A stretch of 64,000 nucleotides of DNA from Campylobacter fetus subsp. fetus (lineage in GTDB: Bacteria > Campylobacterota > Campylobacteria > Campylobacterales > Campylobacteraceae), in assembly GCF_900475935.1 (NCBI RefSeq), contig NZ_LS483431.1, forward strand, positions 1,302,001 through 1,366,000, read 5' to 3'. The notes beneath the pieces were generated by a model. It had not been told where the DNA came from and made no database searches. It saw only the letters and a list, made by a program, of their open reading frames with translations. The position numbers were made by a program, and so were the translations under genes. Below, piece after piece: positions 11,049-21,847 of this stretch. Every line of letters starts with the position of its first letter. Position 1 is the stretch's first letter.

Positions 11049-12020
11049 TTGAGAACTTTAACAGGACTTCAACCTTCAGGAAAACTACATTTAGGAAATT
11101 ATTTTGCTAGCATAAAACCTATGGTCGATACTCAAAACTTAGGCAATGACGATATGTTTATGTTTATCGCGAACTATCACGCTATGACTTCGGTAAATGA
11201 AGCAAAAAAGCTAAAAGAGAGCACTTTTGAAGCCGCGTGCGCGTTTTTAGCACTTGGCATAGATCCGAACAAATCTACATTTTGGGTTCAAAGCGACGTC
11301 AAAGACGTGCTTGAACTTTACTGGATACTAAGCCAACTAACTCCCATGGGTTTAGTCGAGCGCGCTCATGCTTATAAAGACAAAGTCGCAAAAGGATTTG
11401 AAGCTCATCACGGACTTTTTAGCTATCCTGTTTTGATGGCTGCAGACATCTTGCTTTTTAACTCAAACATAGTTCCGGTAGGAAAAGATCAAATTCAGCA
11501 CGTCGAGATAGCGCGCGACATAGCTATCAAATTTAACAATGCGCACGGAGATATATTTACTATTCCTGAAGCCGGGGTTCAGCAAAACGTAGCTACAGTT
11601 CCAGGGATTGACGGAGCTAAAATGAGTAAAAGCTACGGAAATACGATAGATATTTTCAGCGATGCAAAAACACTAAAAAAACAGTGCAGTTCCATAGTGA
11701 CCGACTCCACTGCTCTAGAAGCTCCAAAGCAGTGGAGAAACTGCAACATCTTTAACATAGCAAAACTATTTTTAAACACCGAAGAACAAGAGGCACTCGC
11801 AGCTAGATATGAAAAAGGTGGCGAGGGTTATGGACATTTTAAAATGTATCTAAACGAGCTTGTTTGGAACTATTTTGCGGAAGCTAGAGAAAAATTTGAA
11901 TACTACTTAAGTCATAAAAACGAAGTTTATGATATTCTTGATGCTGGAGCAAAAAAAGCTAACAACGTAGCGTCCCAGACGATGCAAAAAGTAAGAGACG
12001 CTGTGGGAATTTATAGATAA
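11049..12020 (+). CDS. trpS: Tryptophanyl-tRNA synthetase
   Basis: A class I aminoacyl-tRNA synthetase of 323 residues. The HIGH-type motif is in QPSGKLHLGNYF (residues 8-19) and the KMSKS motif in GAKMSKSYGN (near residue 194). GKDQIQHVEIARD is the usual adenylate-site stretch. The start is a TTG, preceded by AAAGGATAAAA and only 3 bases after aroK. No other start lies close enough to the conserved N-terminus. Confidence 0.97.
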   Translation: MRTLTGLQPSGKLHLGNYFASIKPMVDTQNLGNDDMFMFIANYHAMTSVNEAKKLKESTFEAACAFLALGIDPNKSTFWVQSDVKDVLELYWILSQLTPMGLVERAHAYKDKVAKGFEAHHGLFSYPVLMAADILLFNSNIVPVGKDQIQHVEIARDIAIKFNNAHGDIFTIPEAGVQQNVATVPGIDGAKMSKSYGNTIDIFSDAKTLKKQCSSIVTDSTALEAPKQWRNCNIFNIAKLFLNTEEQEALAARYEKGGEGYGHFKMYLNELVWNYFAEAREKFEYYLSHKNEVYDILDAGAKKANNVASQTMQKVRDAVGIYR

Positions 12021-12029
12021 AGGAAAATT

Positions 12030-13273
<1,244 letters not shown>

Positions 13274-13282
13274 GGATAAGCT

Positions 13283-15613
13283 TTGGCAGATGAGCAAAAT
13301 GAAGTTCAAAAAGAAGAGATAGTAATACTAGAAAAAGATGATGGGGATATAACTCCGCTTGAAGATCTAGATAAAAAAGAGGAGCAGGTAGAAACTCCGA
13401 AACCGCAAAAAAAACCTAAAAAAAATATTTTTATAATAGCAGCCGCAAGCGGTGCAATAGCTTTAATTTTGTTGATTGCGATTATTTTATTACTAAAAAA
13501 AGATGAAACAAAAGAGCAACCAACTAAAAATTTAGAGCAGCCCAAACAGACGCAAGTCATAACGCAAAAATTTAGCCCATCAAAAATCGATGATATGCTA
13601 AAAAAAGCAAACAGTCTCTATGAAAGCGGAAATAAATTCGAAGCACTCAAAATTTATGAAAACGTAGCAATATATAATGAAGCCTTATCGAATTACAATC
13701 TTGGCGTATCTCAAATGAATCAATCAAAATTTGAAGACGCGATCAGTTCATTTAAAAAAGCTATAGAAAACAATGAAAACACTTCCGTAAGCGCTCTAAA
13801 CGCTGCCGTAAGTGCACTTGAGATAAATAACGAACCGTTGTTTAAATACTATATAGAATTAGCAAATGCTTTTTTAAGTAAAGAATCAGACTCTAGTTTA
13901 TACGACTATTATAACGCGTTAATAAACTACTACAAAGGCTACTATATAGAAGCTTTGCATATATTAGATAGCTCAAAAAATCGGTATTATGAAGGTCAAA
14001 AAAACTATCTTAGATCAAAAATACTAAGCTATATATATCAAGATAAACAGTCCATAAAAGCCCTTGAGAACACAAATACGTTCGATACGAATATACCTAT
14101 GGGACTTTTGTATGCTAGGCTTGGCGAATATGATCTAGCAAGAAAATATCTGAACAAAGCTTTAGTTGATGAAAATAATGCCGACTCAACAAAACTTGCT
14201 TTAGCTTTAATCGATATAAAAACAGGACAATTCGGCTCTGCTGCGCTAAATTTAAAAGATATAAACGATAAAAACTCTACATTTATATCTGAAACGTATC
14301 CTATAAAAACTATATTAAATCCTGAACTGTTTGATATAAATATGGCACAAAAAAAATTCAGCGTAGATATGCTTTTTAGTAAAGACAACATATATCAGAT
14401 ACTATTTTATTTTACTCCATATAAAGTATTTGATGCTAAGCAGACTATAAATTACATAAGAAAAGGCGGAATCAGTGTATTTATCGATGAGAACACGCAA
14501 GCCGATGAGTATCTAAAAACAAGCGGAGCTATATCAAAAGTAAATTTAAATTTATCAAAAACTATAGCAACGGCACTAAATTATAACCTAAGAGAGGCAA
14601 ATAAGGAGTTCTTAAATATTATTAAAATTTACTCGGGCCACTCGATACTCCACTATAATCTAGCACTAACTTATGCTCAACTCGGTAATTTTTCTGAGGC
14701 ATATAGACACTTTATCACAAGCTACCATTTAGATTCTACAAACTATTTAGCAGGAGTTTATGCAGTTATGACATCCTCAATGATAGGAAAAGATAATAAA
14801 AAACTTATATCAGAAATACTTGATAATCTAAACGAAGATTCAAATTTAAATCAAGAAAATATATATGACTCAATGGTGCAGCTAGTACTGGGCAATAACG
14901 GTGTACTTCAAAGATGGCTTGATACGGATAATAGTACAAATATCTTAAATATAGTTTTTGATATCATAGCGGCTCAGATAACAGGCAGGAAAGATATTAT
15001 AATATCAAAAACAGACAAGCTTAAAGAGATTTTACCTAATGATATTATGGCAAATATTCTTTACTCAACAGCAAGATTTACAGATAATAATATAAAAGAT
15101 TACGCTAGAGATATTCAACATGGATTTTTTAATAACAATGTCAATAAAAAGGCGCTATACGGTGGAGCAAATATCATAAGAATTCAATATATCAAACTAT
15201 TGCAAATAGCGGGACTTCTTAATGTAGAAAGAGATCGCATAAAATCTGATTTAGAAATTTCTACTCAAAACGCACAAAATATACTCCAAACTTTAGCTTA
15301 TATAGATCTATTTACCGCAAATTTTGAAGAGTCGTACAGTATATACAATGAGCTAATAGATAATAAAAACGTAAATGATCCAAACACGCTATTCTTAGCT
15401 AGCGTAGCAAGTATAGGAGCAAGACATCCAGAAAGTGCGATTGGGTATTTAGAGCTATCAAAATTAGTAGATCCAACATCTATAGAAGATAGATTAGCTC
15501 TTGGTATGCTTTATCAAGAAGTAGGAAATATAGACGCGGCGATATCACAATACGAAAATATAGGAAATACAAGCTACAAAAGTGAATTTTTCACTTTTGA
15601 GCTGGTAAATTAA
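13283..15613 (+). CDS. Single-pass membrane protein with TPR repeats
   Basis: 776 residues starting at a TTG preceded by AAGGATAAG, 9 bases after the serS end. There is an acidic and Lys-rich cytoplasmic N-terminus (1-48), one transmembrane helix (about 49-70), and then a long periplasmic region. Tetratricopeptide-like repeats lie at about 100-180 (SNYNLGVSQMNQSKFEDAIS), 270-310, 450-500 and 690-770. No enzyme motif is visible. C. jejuni has a similar gene after serS. A scaffold role is likely for such repeats, but the partner is unknown. Confidence 0.85.
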   Translation: MADEQNEVQKEEIVILEKDDGDITPLEDLDKKEEQVETPKPQKKPKKNIFIIAAASGAIALILLIAIILLLKKDETKEQPTKNLEQPKQTQVITQKFSPSKIDDMLKKANSLYESGNKFEALKIYENVAIYNEALSNYNLGVSQMNQSKFEDAISSFKKAIENNENTSVSALNAAVSALEINNEPLFKYYIELANAFLSKESDSSLYDYYNALINYYKGYYIEALHILDSSKNRYYEGQKNYLRSKILSYIYQDKQSIKALENTNTFDTNIPMGLLYARLGEYDLARKYLNKALVDENNADSTKLALALIDIKTGQFGSAALNLKDINDKNSTFISETYPIKTILNPELFDINMAQKKFSVDMLFSKDNIYQILFYFTPYKVFDAKQTINYIRKGGISVFIDENTQADEYLKTSGAISKVNLNLSKTIATALNYNLREANKEFLNIIKIYSGHSILHYNLALTYAQLGNFSEAYRHFITSYHLDSTNYLAGVYAVMTSSMIGKDNKKLISEILDNLNEDSNLNQENIYDSMVQLVLGNNGVLQRWLDTDNSTNILNIVFDIIAAQITGRKDIIISKTDKLKEILPNDIMANILYSTARFTDNNIKDYARDIQHGFFNNNVNKKALYGGANIIRIQYIKLLQIAGLLNVERDRIKSDLEISTQNAQNILQTLAYIDLFTANFEESYSIYNELIDNKNVNDPNTLFLASVASIGARHPESAIGYLELSKLVDPTSIEDRLALGMLYQEVGNIDAAISQYENIGNTSYKSEFFTFELVN

Positions 15614-15622
15614 TTAAATTTG

Positions 15623-15652
15623 GCTACTATCTATTTTTCATAGATAAGTAGC
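15623..15652. terminator. Convergent terminator between TPR gene and leuA
   Basis: A 12-bp stem with one bulged A (GCTACT-ATCTAT / ATAGAT-A-AGTAGC) and a TTTTC loop. It overlaps the 3' end of leuA and lies 10 bases after the TPR gene stop. The two genes converge here, so it can serve both. Confidence 0.65.
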
Positions 15653-17147
15653 TATTTAAAGCGCTTACATATGCTTTAGCGCTTGCCATCATAGTATCAA
15701 TATCAAGCCCATGACCGATTGTAGCGCAGCTTGAACCTTCAAAAACAACCTTAACAGTGATCTTTGCAAGTGCATCCTTTCCTTGCGAAACAGCATTGAC
15801 TTTATAATCTTTCAACTCTCCGCTAATTCCACTGATCCTATCAATCACCTTAAATATCGCATCAGCAGTACCGTTTCCAAGAGCTGCGTCGCTTATTATA
15901 TTATCGCTAAATTTGATGCTCACAGCGGCACTTGAGTGTCCGGCATTACATGAGCTTGTGCTTAAAGTTTGTATAGAGTAAATTTCTGGTATTTTTATAA
16001 TCTCATGGCTAACAAGCGCTCTTATATCATCATCAAAGATCTCTTTTTTCTTATCGCATAACTCTTTAAATTTAATAAATGCTTCATTTATCTCATTATC
16101 ATCAAGATCAAAACCTAAATTTATAAGTTTATCTTTGAATGCGTGTCTGCCGCTGTGCTTACCCAAAACTAAACTATTTTTCTCAGCGCCTATATCTTCA
16201 GCTTTTATGATCTCATAAGTCTGAGCGCATTTTAACATACCATCTTGATGAATACCACTTTCGTGAGCAAAAGCATTTTTACCGACTATAGCTTTGTTTG
16301 GTTGCGGCTCAATGCCTGTTATACTAGCAACCAGTCTGCTGGTGGCGTAGATCTCTTTTGTCACTATATCCGTATAAAGCGGAGCAAACTCATCACTTCT
16401 AGTTCTTATAGTCATAACAATCTCTTCAAGAGCGGCGTTTCCTGCTCTCTCGCCAAGTCCGTTAATAGTACATTCTACTTGTCTTGCACCAGCTTTGATA
16501 CTTGCTAAAGTATTTGCTACAGCCAAACCTAAATCATTATGATTATGCACAGAAATAATAGCTCTATCTCCTATAAAATCTACCATTGATTTTACCATAT
16601 TATATATCTCGTCTGGCATTCTAAACCCAACAGTATCAGGTAAATTCAGAGTTCTAGCTCCAGCTTCAACAACAGCAGCACAAATCTCTTTTAAAAATAC
16701 TATATCGCTTCTTCCAGCATCTTCACAGCTAAACTCAACATCATCTACAAAAGTCTTAGCGTATTTTACAGCCTCGACTGCTCTTTTAATAACTTCATCC
16801 GGAGTCATTTTTAATTTATGCTCCATATGAATAGGACTCGTAGCTATAAACGTATGTATACGCCTATTTTTTGCTGGAGATATCGCTTCCCCTGCGGCTT
16901 TAATGTCTTTTTCTAAAGCCCTAGCAAGGCTTGCTATGCGAATGGAGTGAATTTGTTTTGCTATTTGATTTATAGCATCAAAATCACCGGGGCTTGCCGT
17001 GGCAAATCCTGCTTCCATAACATCAACACCTAAGCGCTCAAGCTGCAATGCGATCTGAATTTTCTCTTCAGTATTCATTGAAGCACCCGGGCTTTGCTCA
17101 CCATCTCTTAAAGTAGTATCAAAAACTATTATTTTATTATTATCCAT
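15627..17147 (-). CDS. leuA: 2-isopropylmalate synthase
   Basis: It condenses acetyl-CoA with 2-oxoisovalerate, the first committed step of leucine synthesis. The 506 residues comprise a TIM-barrel catalytic domain starting with [12 protein letters not shown] (about residues 10-21) and metal-binding SVHNHNDLG (near residue 200). The C-terminal part (about 390-506) is the LeuA regulatory domain that senses leucine. The Shine-Dalgarno is GAGGAT. Upstream lie a leucine-rich leader peptide and a promoter inside pssA, so expression is probably also controlled by attenuation. leuB, leuC and leuD are not in the window. Confidence 0.97.
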   Translation of the reverse strand: MDNNKIIVFDTTLRDGEQSPGASMNTEEKIQIALQLERLGVDVMEAGFATASPGDFDAINQIAKQIHSIRIASLARALEKDIKAAGEAISPAKNRRIHTFIATSPIHMEHKLKMTPDEVIKRAVEAVKYAKTFVDDVEFSCEDAGRSDIVFLKEICAAVVEAGARTLNLPDTVGFRMPDEIYNMVKSMVDFIGDRAIISVHNHNDLGLAVANTLASIKAGARQVECTINGLGERAGNAALEEIVMTIRTRSDEFAPLYTDIVTKEIYATSRLVASITGIEPQPNKAIVGKNAFAHESGIHQDGMLKCAQTYEIIKAEDIGAEKNSLVLGKHSGRHAFKDKLINLGFDLDDNEINEAFIKFKELCDKKKEIFDDDIRALVSHEIIKIPEIYSIQTLSTSSCNAGHSSAAVSIKFSDNIISDAALGNGTADAIFKVIDRISGISGELKDYKVNAVSQGKDALAKITVKVVFEGSSCATIGHGLDIDTMMASAKAYVSALNSYLSMKNR

Positions 17148-17169
17148 TTTGTTATCCTCTTTTTTAAAT

Positions 17170-17184
17170 TTAGCATATTGCTAA
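17170..17184 (-). other. Hairpin in the leuL-leuA spacer
   Basis: A perfect 6-bp inverted repeat TTAGCA / TGCTAA with a 3-base loop lies 23 bases before the leuA ATG and just ahead of its Shine-Dalgarno. It is not followed by a U-run, so it is not a classical terminator. It may be an operator or part of a structure that affects leuA translation. Confidence 0.35.
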
Positions 17185-17244
17185 GTGTAAAGATTTAAAA
17201 TCACCTTGTGTTTTGTATATTGGGGTTATTAAAAAAATTAAGTT

Positions 17245-17313
17245 TTACAGCAGGTTAAGGAGAGAGAGTTTGTAGATAAATATATATTTTTTTTGTGAAA
17301 ATGGCGTGGTCAT
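17245..17313 (-). CDS. leuL: Leucine-rich leader peptide upstream of leuA
   Basis: A 22-codon frame with a strong AAGGAG Shine-Dalgarno 5 bases before its ATG. The ATG overlaps the pssA stop (ATGA). Five of its last seven codons are Leu (LSLLNLL, then TAA). They use CTC, CTC, CTT, CTG and CTG, although TTA dominates in this AT-rich genome. It ends 97 bases before leuA. Such a peptide is the expected sensor of charged tRNA-Leu for an amino-acid biosynthesis gene. The call rests on position, codon content and ribosome site. No homology was checked. Confidence 0.7.
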   Translation of the reverse strand: MTTPFSQKKYIFIYKLSLLNLL

Positions 17314-18044
17314 CTGTTCTCCTTGGTTAATTTTATATTTTTAGCAAAAAATCTTGCCCATATGGCTCTAATTATACCATAAATTGTGTAAATAGTAATA
17401 AGAATTGTTGCGCTTTCTAACGGGCATAAGTATAACATAGAAAATATTATTACTAAATAAACAAGTGTTTTTAAATAATTTGCTCTTTTAAAATCAACTT
17501 TTTTAAAACTCGGATATCTAACATTTGATACCATAAGTACGGAAAGTCCGGCCATAATCACTATAAAAATAGGCTCAAAACCGTGCATAAAATCATAATT
17601 ATTATAAATTCCAACCCAAAAAGCGCTCACTATAGCAGCACTTGGTATAGGAAGCCCTATAAAAACATTTGGTTCACAAGTTCCGCTCATAACATTAAAT
17701 CTAGCAAGCCTTATAGCGCCAAATACTACAAACATAGCTGTTAAAAGTGCTCCGAAACGACCGAAATTATAACCTATACTGAAATAAAAAAGTAAAGCCG
17801 GAGCCACGCCAAACGCGACTAAATCAGCTAAACTATCAAATTCGACTCCGAATTTAGAAGTGGTTTTCGTAAGTCTAGCAACTCTTCCATCCAAACCATC
17901 TAATATCAAAGATAAAACTATATAAATTATAGCCTTCATATATTCACCATTAGCAGACGCTAAAATGCTGATAATACCTAAAAAAGCACTACCTGCTGTA
18001 AATAAATTTGGCAATATATATATTAATTTCGGCTTATTTTCCAT
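17310..18044 (-). CDS. pssA: CDP-diacylglycerol-serine O-phosphatidyltransferase
   Basis: It makes phosphatidylserine, the precursor of phosphatidylethanolamine, at the inner membrane. The 244 residues contain the CDP-alcohol phosphotransferase motif in DGLDGRVARLTKTTSKFGVE and FDSLAD (about residues 48-72), and about seven or eight hydrophobic helices. It lies 4 bases after the Psd-like gene. The stop TGA overlaps the start of the leu leader peptide, and the 3' end holds an extended -10 promoter for that leader. Confidence 0.96.
   Translation of the reverse strand: MENKPKLIYILPNLFTAGSAFLGIISILASANGEYMKAIIYIVLSLILDGLDGRVARLTKTTSKFGVEFDSLADLVAFGVAPALLFYFSIGYNFGRFGALLTAMFVVFGAIRLARFNVMSGTCEPNVFIGLPIPSAAIVSAFWVGIYNNYDFMHGFEPIFIVIMAGLSVLMVSNVRYPSFKKVDFKRANYLKTLVYLVIIFSMLYLCPLESATILITIYTIYGIIRAIWARFFAKNIKLTKENR
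17371..17379 (-). promoter_or_regulatory. Extended -10 promoter for leuL-leuA inside pssA
   Basis: TGGTATAAT on the minus strand, a perfect extended -10 box (TGn-TATAAT) within the pssA 3' end. Transcription would start near 17364 and give about a 50-base leader before the leuL ATG at 17313. No transcript data are available. Confidence 0.55.
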
Positions 18045-18048
18045 TATT

Positions 18049-18666
18049 TTATTCCTCTAAAAAGCCTATTAAATCAGCTGCTTTTACTCTGTTACCAACC
18101 GAAACATTTAATTTTGTAGTAAGAGGTAAAAATAAGCTTACCCTTCCATCTAAAATAAACCCAAATCTTCTACCGGCTTTTAACTCTTTTGTTTTTTCAA
18201 GATGTATTTTTCTACTCATTGCGCCGGAGTTGATTCTTATGATAACTTGCTTATCTCCAACAGAGCATATATAAGCTATTCTATTATTTAATAGATTTTT
18301 ATCTAAGCTAGTTGTCGCTAGATTTAGACCGTTTTTAGATTTAATCTCATCGACTTTTAAATTTGCTACAGCTCGCAATACTCCAGAATCAAAAATAGAG
18401 TTTTTTATAACAACTTCGGTATATAAAACACCATTATAACTACTTTTTCTTATATCTTCGATAACGCCGTCTATAGGAGATAATATGGCGTCCATACTCT
18501 CCACATTAGGAAGTCTTTCTGGGTTTCTATATATAAACACTACAAAAATCAGCAAAATAGCAGATAGAAATATAAAAGTATCAAATAAGAGTGATAATAG
18601 AAATATGACTCCAAACAAACCGATACTGCAATATCCATACTTACTTATCACTCTTAAATTATCCAT
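18049..18666 (-). CDS. Phosphatidylserine decarboxylase-like protein, probably inactive
   Basis: 205 residues with two hydrophobic helices at the N-terminus (about 14-45). The remainder aligns by eye with short Psd proteins: LSPIDGVIEDI (62-72), GAMSRKI (148-154) and RRFGFILDGRVSLFLP (166-181). In active short Psd enzymes the last motif is FGSR, where the Ser becomes the pyruvoyl group. Here it reads LDGR (172-175). The catalytic His of the DVHVNR motif is also missing (FDSGVLRAV, 92-100). It sits between ftsH and pssA, as in C. jejuni. Decarboxylase activity is therefore unlikely. Confidence 0.8.
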   Translation of the reverse strand: MDNLRVISKYGYCSIGLFGVIFLLSLLFDTFIFLSAILLIFVVFIYRNPERLPNVESMDAILSPIDGVIEDIRKSSYNGVLYTEVVIKNSIFDSGVLRAVANLKVDEIKSKNGLNLATTSLDKNLLNNRIAYICSVGDKQVIIRINSGAMSRKIHLEKTKELKAGRRFGFILDGRVSLFLPLTTKLNVSVGNRVKAADLIGFLEE

Positions 18667-18668
18667 AG

Positions 18669-20600
18669 CTATTCCTTATCTTTTGCTTTTTTTATATCGC
18701 TATTACCGTCTTCTTCGACTATTAAACGGCTTGGAATATTGTTTTCTTCTTCATAACTTCTGATAATCTCTCTAACCTTTGAGCCTTCTATAGTCTCTTC
18801 TTCGTATAAAGAATCAACCATCTTTTCTATAGCTCCGCGATAAAGCTCAAGAGTGGCCACTACGGCATTAAATCTTTCATTTAAAAAGTTTTTTACATAC
18901 TCATCTAGTTTATGGGCCATATCATCGCTATAATCTTTTAAAGTTTGCCCACCATTTAAAAATACGTTTCTTTGCTTTTCAAGCACCATAAGACCTGCAA
19001 CATCTGTCATTCCATACATAGAAACCATAGCTTTTATGATATCTGTTGCTCGCTCTAGATCATTGCTAGCTCCCGTACTTATCTCTTTTATAAACACATG
19101 CTCTGCCGCGCGACCTCCTAAAAGAACATCAACTTTTGCGATAAGCTCGTGTTTTTGCATTAAAAATTTATTCTCTTCTGGAGCATTTAGCGTATATCCA
19201 AGAGCTGCAATTCCCCTTGGTATAACCGAAACTTTAGTAACTTTATCTGCACCTTTTGTAGTTTCAGCGATAAGAGCGTGACCGCACTCATGATAAGTAA
19301 CTATCTTTTTCTCTTTTGGATTTATACGGCGAGATTTTTTCTCAAGTCCCGCGATAGCTCTCTCAACGGCTTCTATAAGATCTTGTTGTTCAATATACTC
19401 TTTGCTAGCACGACCTGCTAAAAGGGCTGCTTCATTTATGATATTTGCTAGATCAGCGCCTGCAAGTCCAGCAGTTAAACGACCTATATCATCCATATTT
19501 ACGTTATTAGCAAGTTTTACCTCTTTACTATGAACCTTTAATATATCCACACGACCTTTAAAATCAGGTTTATCAACTAAAACTTGTCTATCGAAACGTC
19601 CTGGACGAAGGAGAGCGGCATCTAAAACCTCAGGTCTGTTTGTAGCTGCTAAAACTATAACCGGACTTTTATCACTATCAAATCCATCCATCTCAGCCAA
19701 AAGTTGATTTAGAGTTTGCTCTCTCTCGTCATTCCCGCCCATCATGGCTCCAGCTGCTCTGCTTTTTCCTATAGCATCTATTTCATCTATAAATACGATA
19801 GCAGGAGCTTCTTTTTTCGCATTTTCAAATAAATCTCTGACTCTACTAGCTCCAACTCCTACAAACATCTCTATAAAGCTTGATCCAGAAACTGAGAAAA
19901 AAGGAACATCAGCTTCACCGGCAACCGCTTTTGCAAGAAGAGTTTTACCGGTTCCTGGAGGTCCTACTAAAAGTACGCCTTTAGGAATTTTTGCACCAAG
20001 TCTTATATATCTATCTGGATTTTTTAAGAAATCAACTATTTCTTTAACCTCTTCTTTTGCCTCTTCGACTCCGGCTACATCATTAAATTTAACCTTTGGT
20101 CTCTCGCTGTTTACAAGCTTTTTACTGCTACCCATTCCAAGTATTCCACCGCCCATATTTTTTTGCATTCTGCTAGCAAGAAACATCCAAATTCCAAAAA
20201 ATATAAATATAGGAATTACCCATGAAAACAGCATATCGCTAAGCCAGTTTGTCTCATTATAAGCTCCGTAGCTTACTCCTTCACTCTCAAGAAGCGGAAC
20301 AAGCGTCTGGTCATTTACTTTCTTTGCTACATAAGTTACACCATTTCCGGTGGCTTTTATAGTAGTCTGTCCTATTACTACATTATTTATCTGCTTTGAT
20401 TTTATAAGCTGTTTTAACTCCGAATATGTAATATTTTTAGAACTAGTACTATCTCCGAATTCGTTCATACCGTCTGGGTTAAAACTTCTAAATACGACAA
20501 CTATTATTATTGCAAAAATCGCAAAAACCATAATAGGATTTTTGTTAAAAAAGTTTCCGTTATTATTATTTTGCCCGTTTTTATTCTCATTATTTTCCAT
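18669..20600 (-). CDS. ftsH: ATP-dependent zinc metalloprotease FtsH
   Basis: A membrane-anchored AAA+ protease that degrades misfolded membrane proteins and regulators such as LpxC. The chosen start (MENNENKNG, 643 residues) follows AAGGAT at good spacing. An in-frame ATG 60 bases upstream lies inside prmA and lacks a ribosome site. Two transmembrane helices flank a periplasmic domain (about 23-42 and 126-146). Walker A is GPPGTGKT and Walker B is FIDEID. The zinc site HECGH lies in [10 protein letters not shown]. It overlaps the prmA end by 11 bases. Confidence 0.98.
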   Translation of the reverse strand: MENNENKNGQNNNNGNFFNKNPIMVFAIFAIIIVVVFRSFNPDGMNEFGDSTSSKNITYSELKQLIKSKQINNVVIGQTTIKATGNGVTYVAKKVNDQTLVPLLESEGVSYGAYNETNWLSDMLFSWVIPIFIFFGIWMFLASRMQKNMGGGILGMGSSKKLVNSERPKVKFNDVAGVEEAKEEVKEIVDFLKNPDRYIRLGAKIPKGVLLVGPPGTGKTLLAKAVAGEADVPFFSVSGSSFIEMFVGVGASRVRDLFENAKKEAPAIVFIDEIDAIGKSRAAGAMMGGNDEREQTLNQLLAEMDGFDSDKSPVIVLAATNRPEVLDAALLRPGRFDRQVLVDKPDFKGRVDILKVHSKEVKLANNVNMDDIGRLTAGLAGADLANIINEAALLAGRASKEYIEQQDLIEAVERAIAGLEKKSRRINPKEKKIVTYHECGHALIAETTKGADKVTKVSVIPRGIAALGYTLNAPEENKFLMQKHELIAKVDVLLGGRAAEHVFIKEISTGASNDLERATDIIKAMVSMYGMTDVAGLMVLEKQRNVFLNGGQTLKDYSDDMAHKLDEYVKNFLNERFNAVVATLELYRGAIEKMVDSLYEEETIEGSKVREIIRSYEEENNIPSRLIVEEDGNSDIKKAKDKE

Positions 20601-21417
20601 TTTTATCCTTATTTTTGAATATAAAACTCTCCCACTCATTTTGAGTGATATTCCAAACAAGCTCTAAATCCCCAAAAGCCTGTAAGATTCTATCTTTGTA
20701 TTTTGTTAATATACCAGATAATATCAGATATCCATTATTATTTACATGCATTTTTAGATCTTTAGAAAGTAGTAAAATCACATCAGCTATGATATTTGCC
20801 ACTACAACATCATATCTGCCATTAGAGTCTGTGATAGAACCGGTCCATATGTTATTAAATTTAATACCGTTTTTTCTTGCATTATCAGTGCTGCTTAAAA
20901 CAGCTTGTTCATCGGTATCGCAAGCATCTACCGCGAGTCCTAATTTTGCTAAAGCTATACTTAAAATTCCGCTCCCGCAGCCCACATCTAAAGCTATCTT
21001 GCACTCTTTTAAATTTATATATTTACTAATCAAATTTAAGCAGGAGCTTGTGCTTTCATGATGACCAGAGCCAAATGCAAGAGCAGGATCTATAATTATA
21101 TCTATAAAACCATCTTTTTGTTCTTCCCAGCTAGGTCTTATATAGAATTTACCGGAGGATACAGGCTTAATGCCTTTTTTATACTCATTGATCCAATCTA
21201 TATTATCTTTGATCTCTAAGCTGGTGGATATATCAGATCCGATTCGTCCAGCAAATTCCTCTAAACCCCAGGATATATTGCTTAGATCGTCTTCATCTCT
21301 TAGTATAAAGCCGTTTTCTATCTCTTCTATGCAAGTAGCGCCTAGTTCAAACGCAAACTCTTTTAGAACATCGCTTTTACGGCTTAAAACTTTTAGTTCA
21401 AAAAACTTTTCTTTCAT
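20590..21417 (-). CDS. prmA: Ribosomal protein L11 methyltransferase
   Basis: It trimethylates L11 using S-adenosylmethionine. The 275 residues consist of an N-terminal substrate-recognition domain and a Rossmann methyltransferase domain with DPALAFGSGHHESTS, DVGCGSGILSIAL (motif I, near residue 145) and VVANIIADV (NPPF-like loop). It overlaps the cheY stop by one base upstream and ftsH by 11 bases downstream. Its target gene rplK is also in the window. Confidence 0.95.
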   Translation of the reverse strand: MKEKFFELKVLSRKSDVLKEFAFELGATCIEEIENGFILRDEDDLSNISWGLEEFAGRIGSDISTSLEIKDNIDWINEYKKGIKPVSSGKFYIRPSWEEQKDGFIDIIIDPALAFGSGHHESTSSCLNLISKYINLKECKIALDVGCGSGILSIALAKLGLAVDACDTDEQAVLSSTDNARKNGIKFNNIWTGSITDSNGRYDVVVANIIADVILLLSKDLKMHVNNNGYLILSGILTKYKDRILQAFGDLELVWNITQNEWESFIFKNKDKNGK

Positions 21418-21782
21418 TAATTAAGAACGTCTTCAAGTTTTTCTTTAAGTACTTGCGGAGTAAATGGCTTAACTATATAGTTATTAACTCCGGCTTTTAA
21501 CGCCGTAATAACCTCAGCCTTACCGCCTTCGGTAGTTACCATTATAATAGGCATATTTTCGTATTTTTGTTCGGCCCTTACTTTTTTTACAAGTTCCAAG
21601 CCATTCATTTCAGGCATATTCCAATCTGTGATTAAAACGCCTATATCTGGATTTTGTTCCAAAAGACCCCATGCTTCAAGCCCGTGCTCAGCCTCTAATA
21701 TATCTTTATGACCAAGCCTCTGGAGAGTATTTTTAATAATTCTTCTCATAGTAGAGCTATCATCAACAACCAATAACTTCAC
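21417..21782 (-). CDS. cheY: Chemotaxis response regulator CheY
   Basis: A single receiver domain of 121 residues that is phosphorylated by CheA and binds the flagellar switch. The acidic pair is in LVVDDSSTMRR, the phospho-Asp in LITDWNMPEMNG, the Thr in MVTTEGGK and the Lys in YIVKPF. There is no output domain. It overlaps prmA by one base. The pglG-cheY-prmA-ftsH order is that of C. jejuni, except that hisH and hisA are inserted here. Confidence 0.95.
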   Translation of the reverse strand: MKLLVVDDSSTMRRIIKNTLQRLGHKDILEAEHGLEAWGLLEQNPDIGVLITDWNMPEMNGLELVKKVRAEQKYENMPIIMVTTEGGKAEVITALKAGVNNYIVKPFTPQVLKEKLEDVLN

Positions 21783-21847
21783 TAATCATCCTTTCTCAAA
21801 TTTCTATTATTCTATCAGAATTTAGTTTTAAAAAAACTTTAACAGAA

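Noticed and set aside
17170-17184. The TTAGCA/TGCTAA hairpin as the terminator of a leu attenuator
   Set aside because: It is followed by ATTTAAAAAAGAGG, not by a U-run, and is directly next to the leuA ribosome site.
20601-20660. Longer FtsH start adding 20 residues
   Set aside because: The extension lies inside prmA, has no ribosome site and no counterpart in the family. The ATG at 20600 follows AAGGAT.
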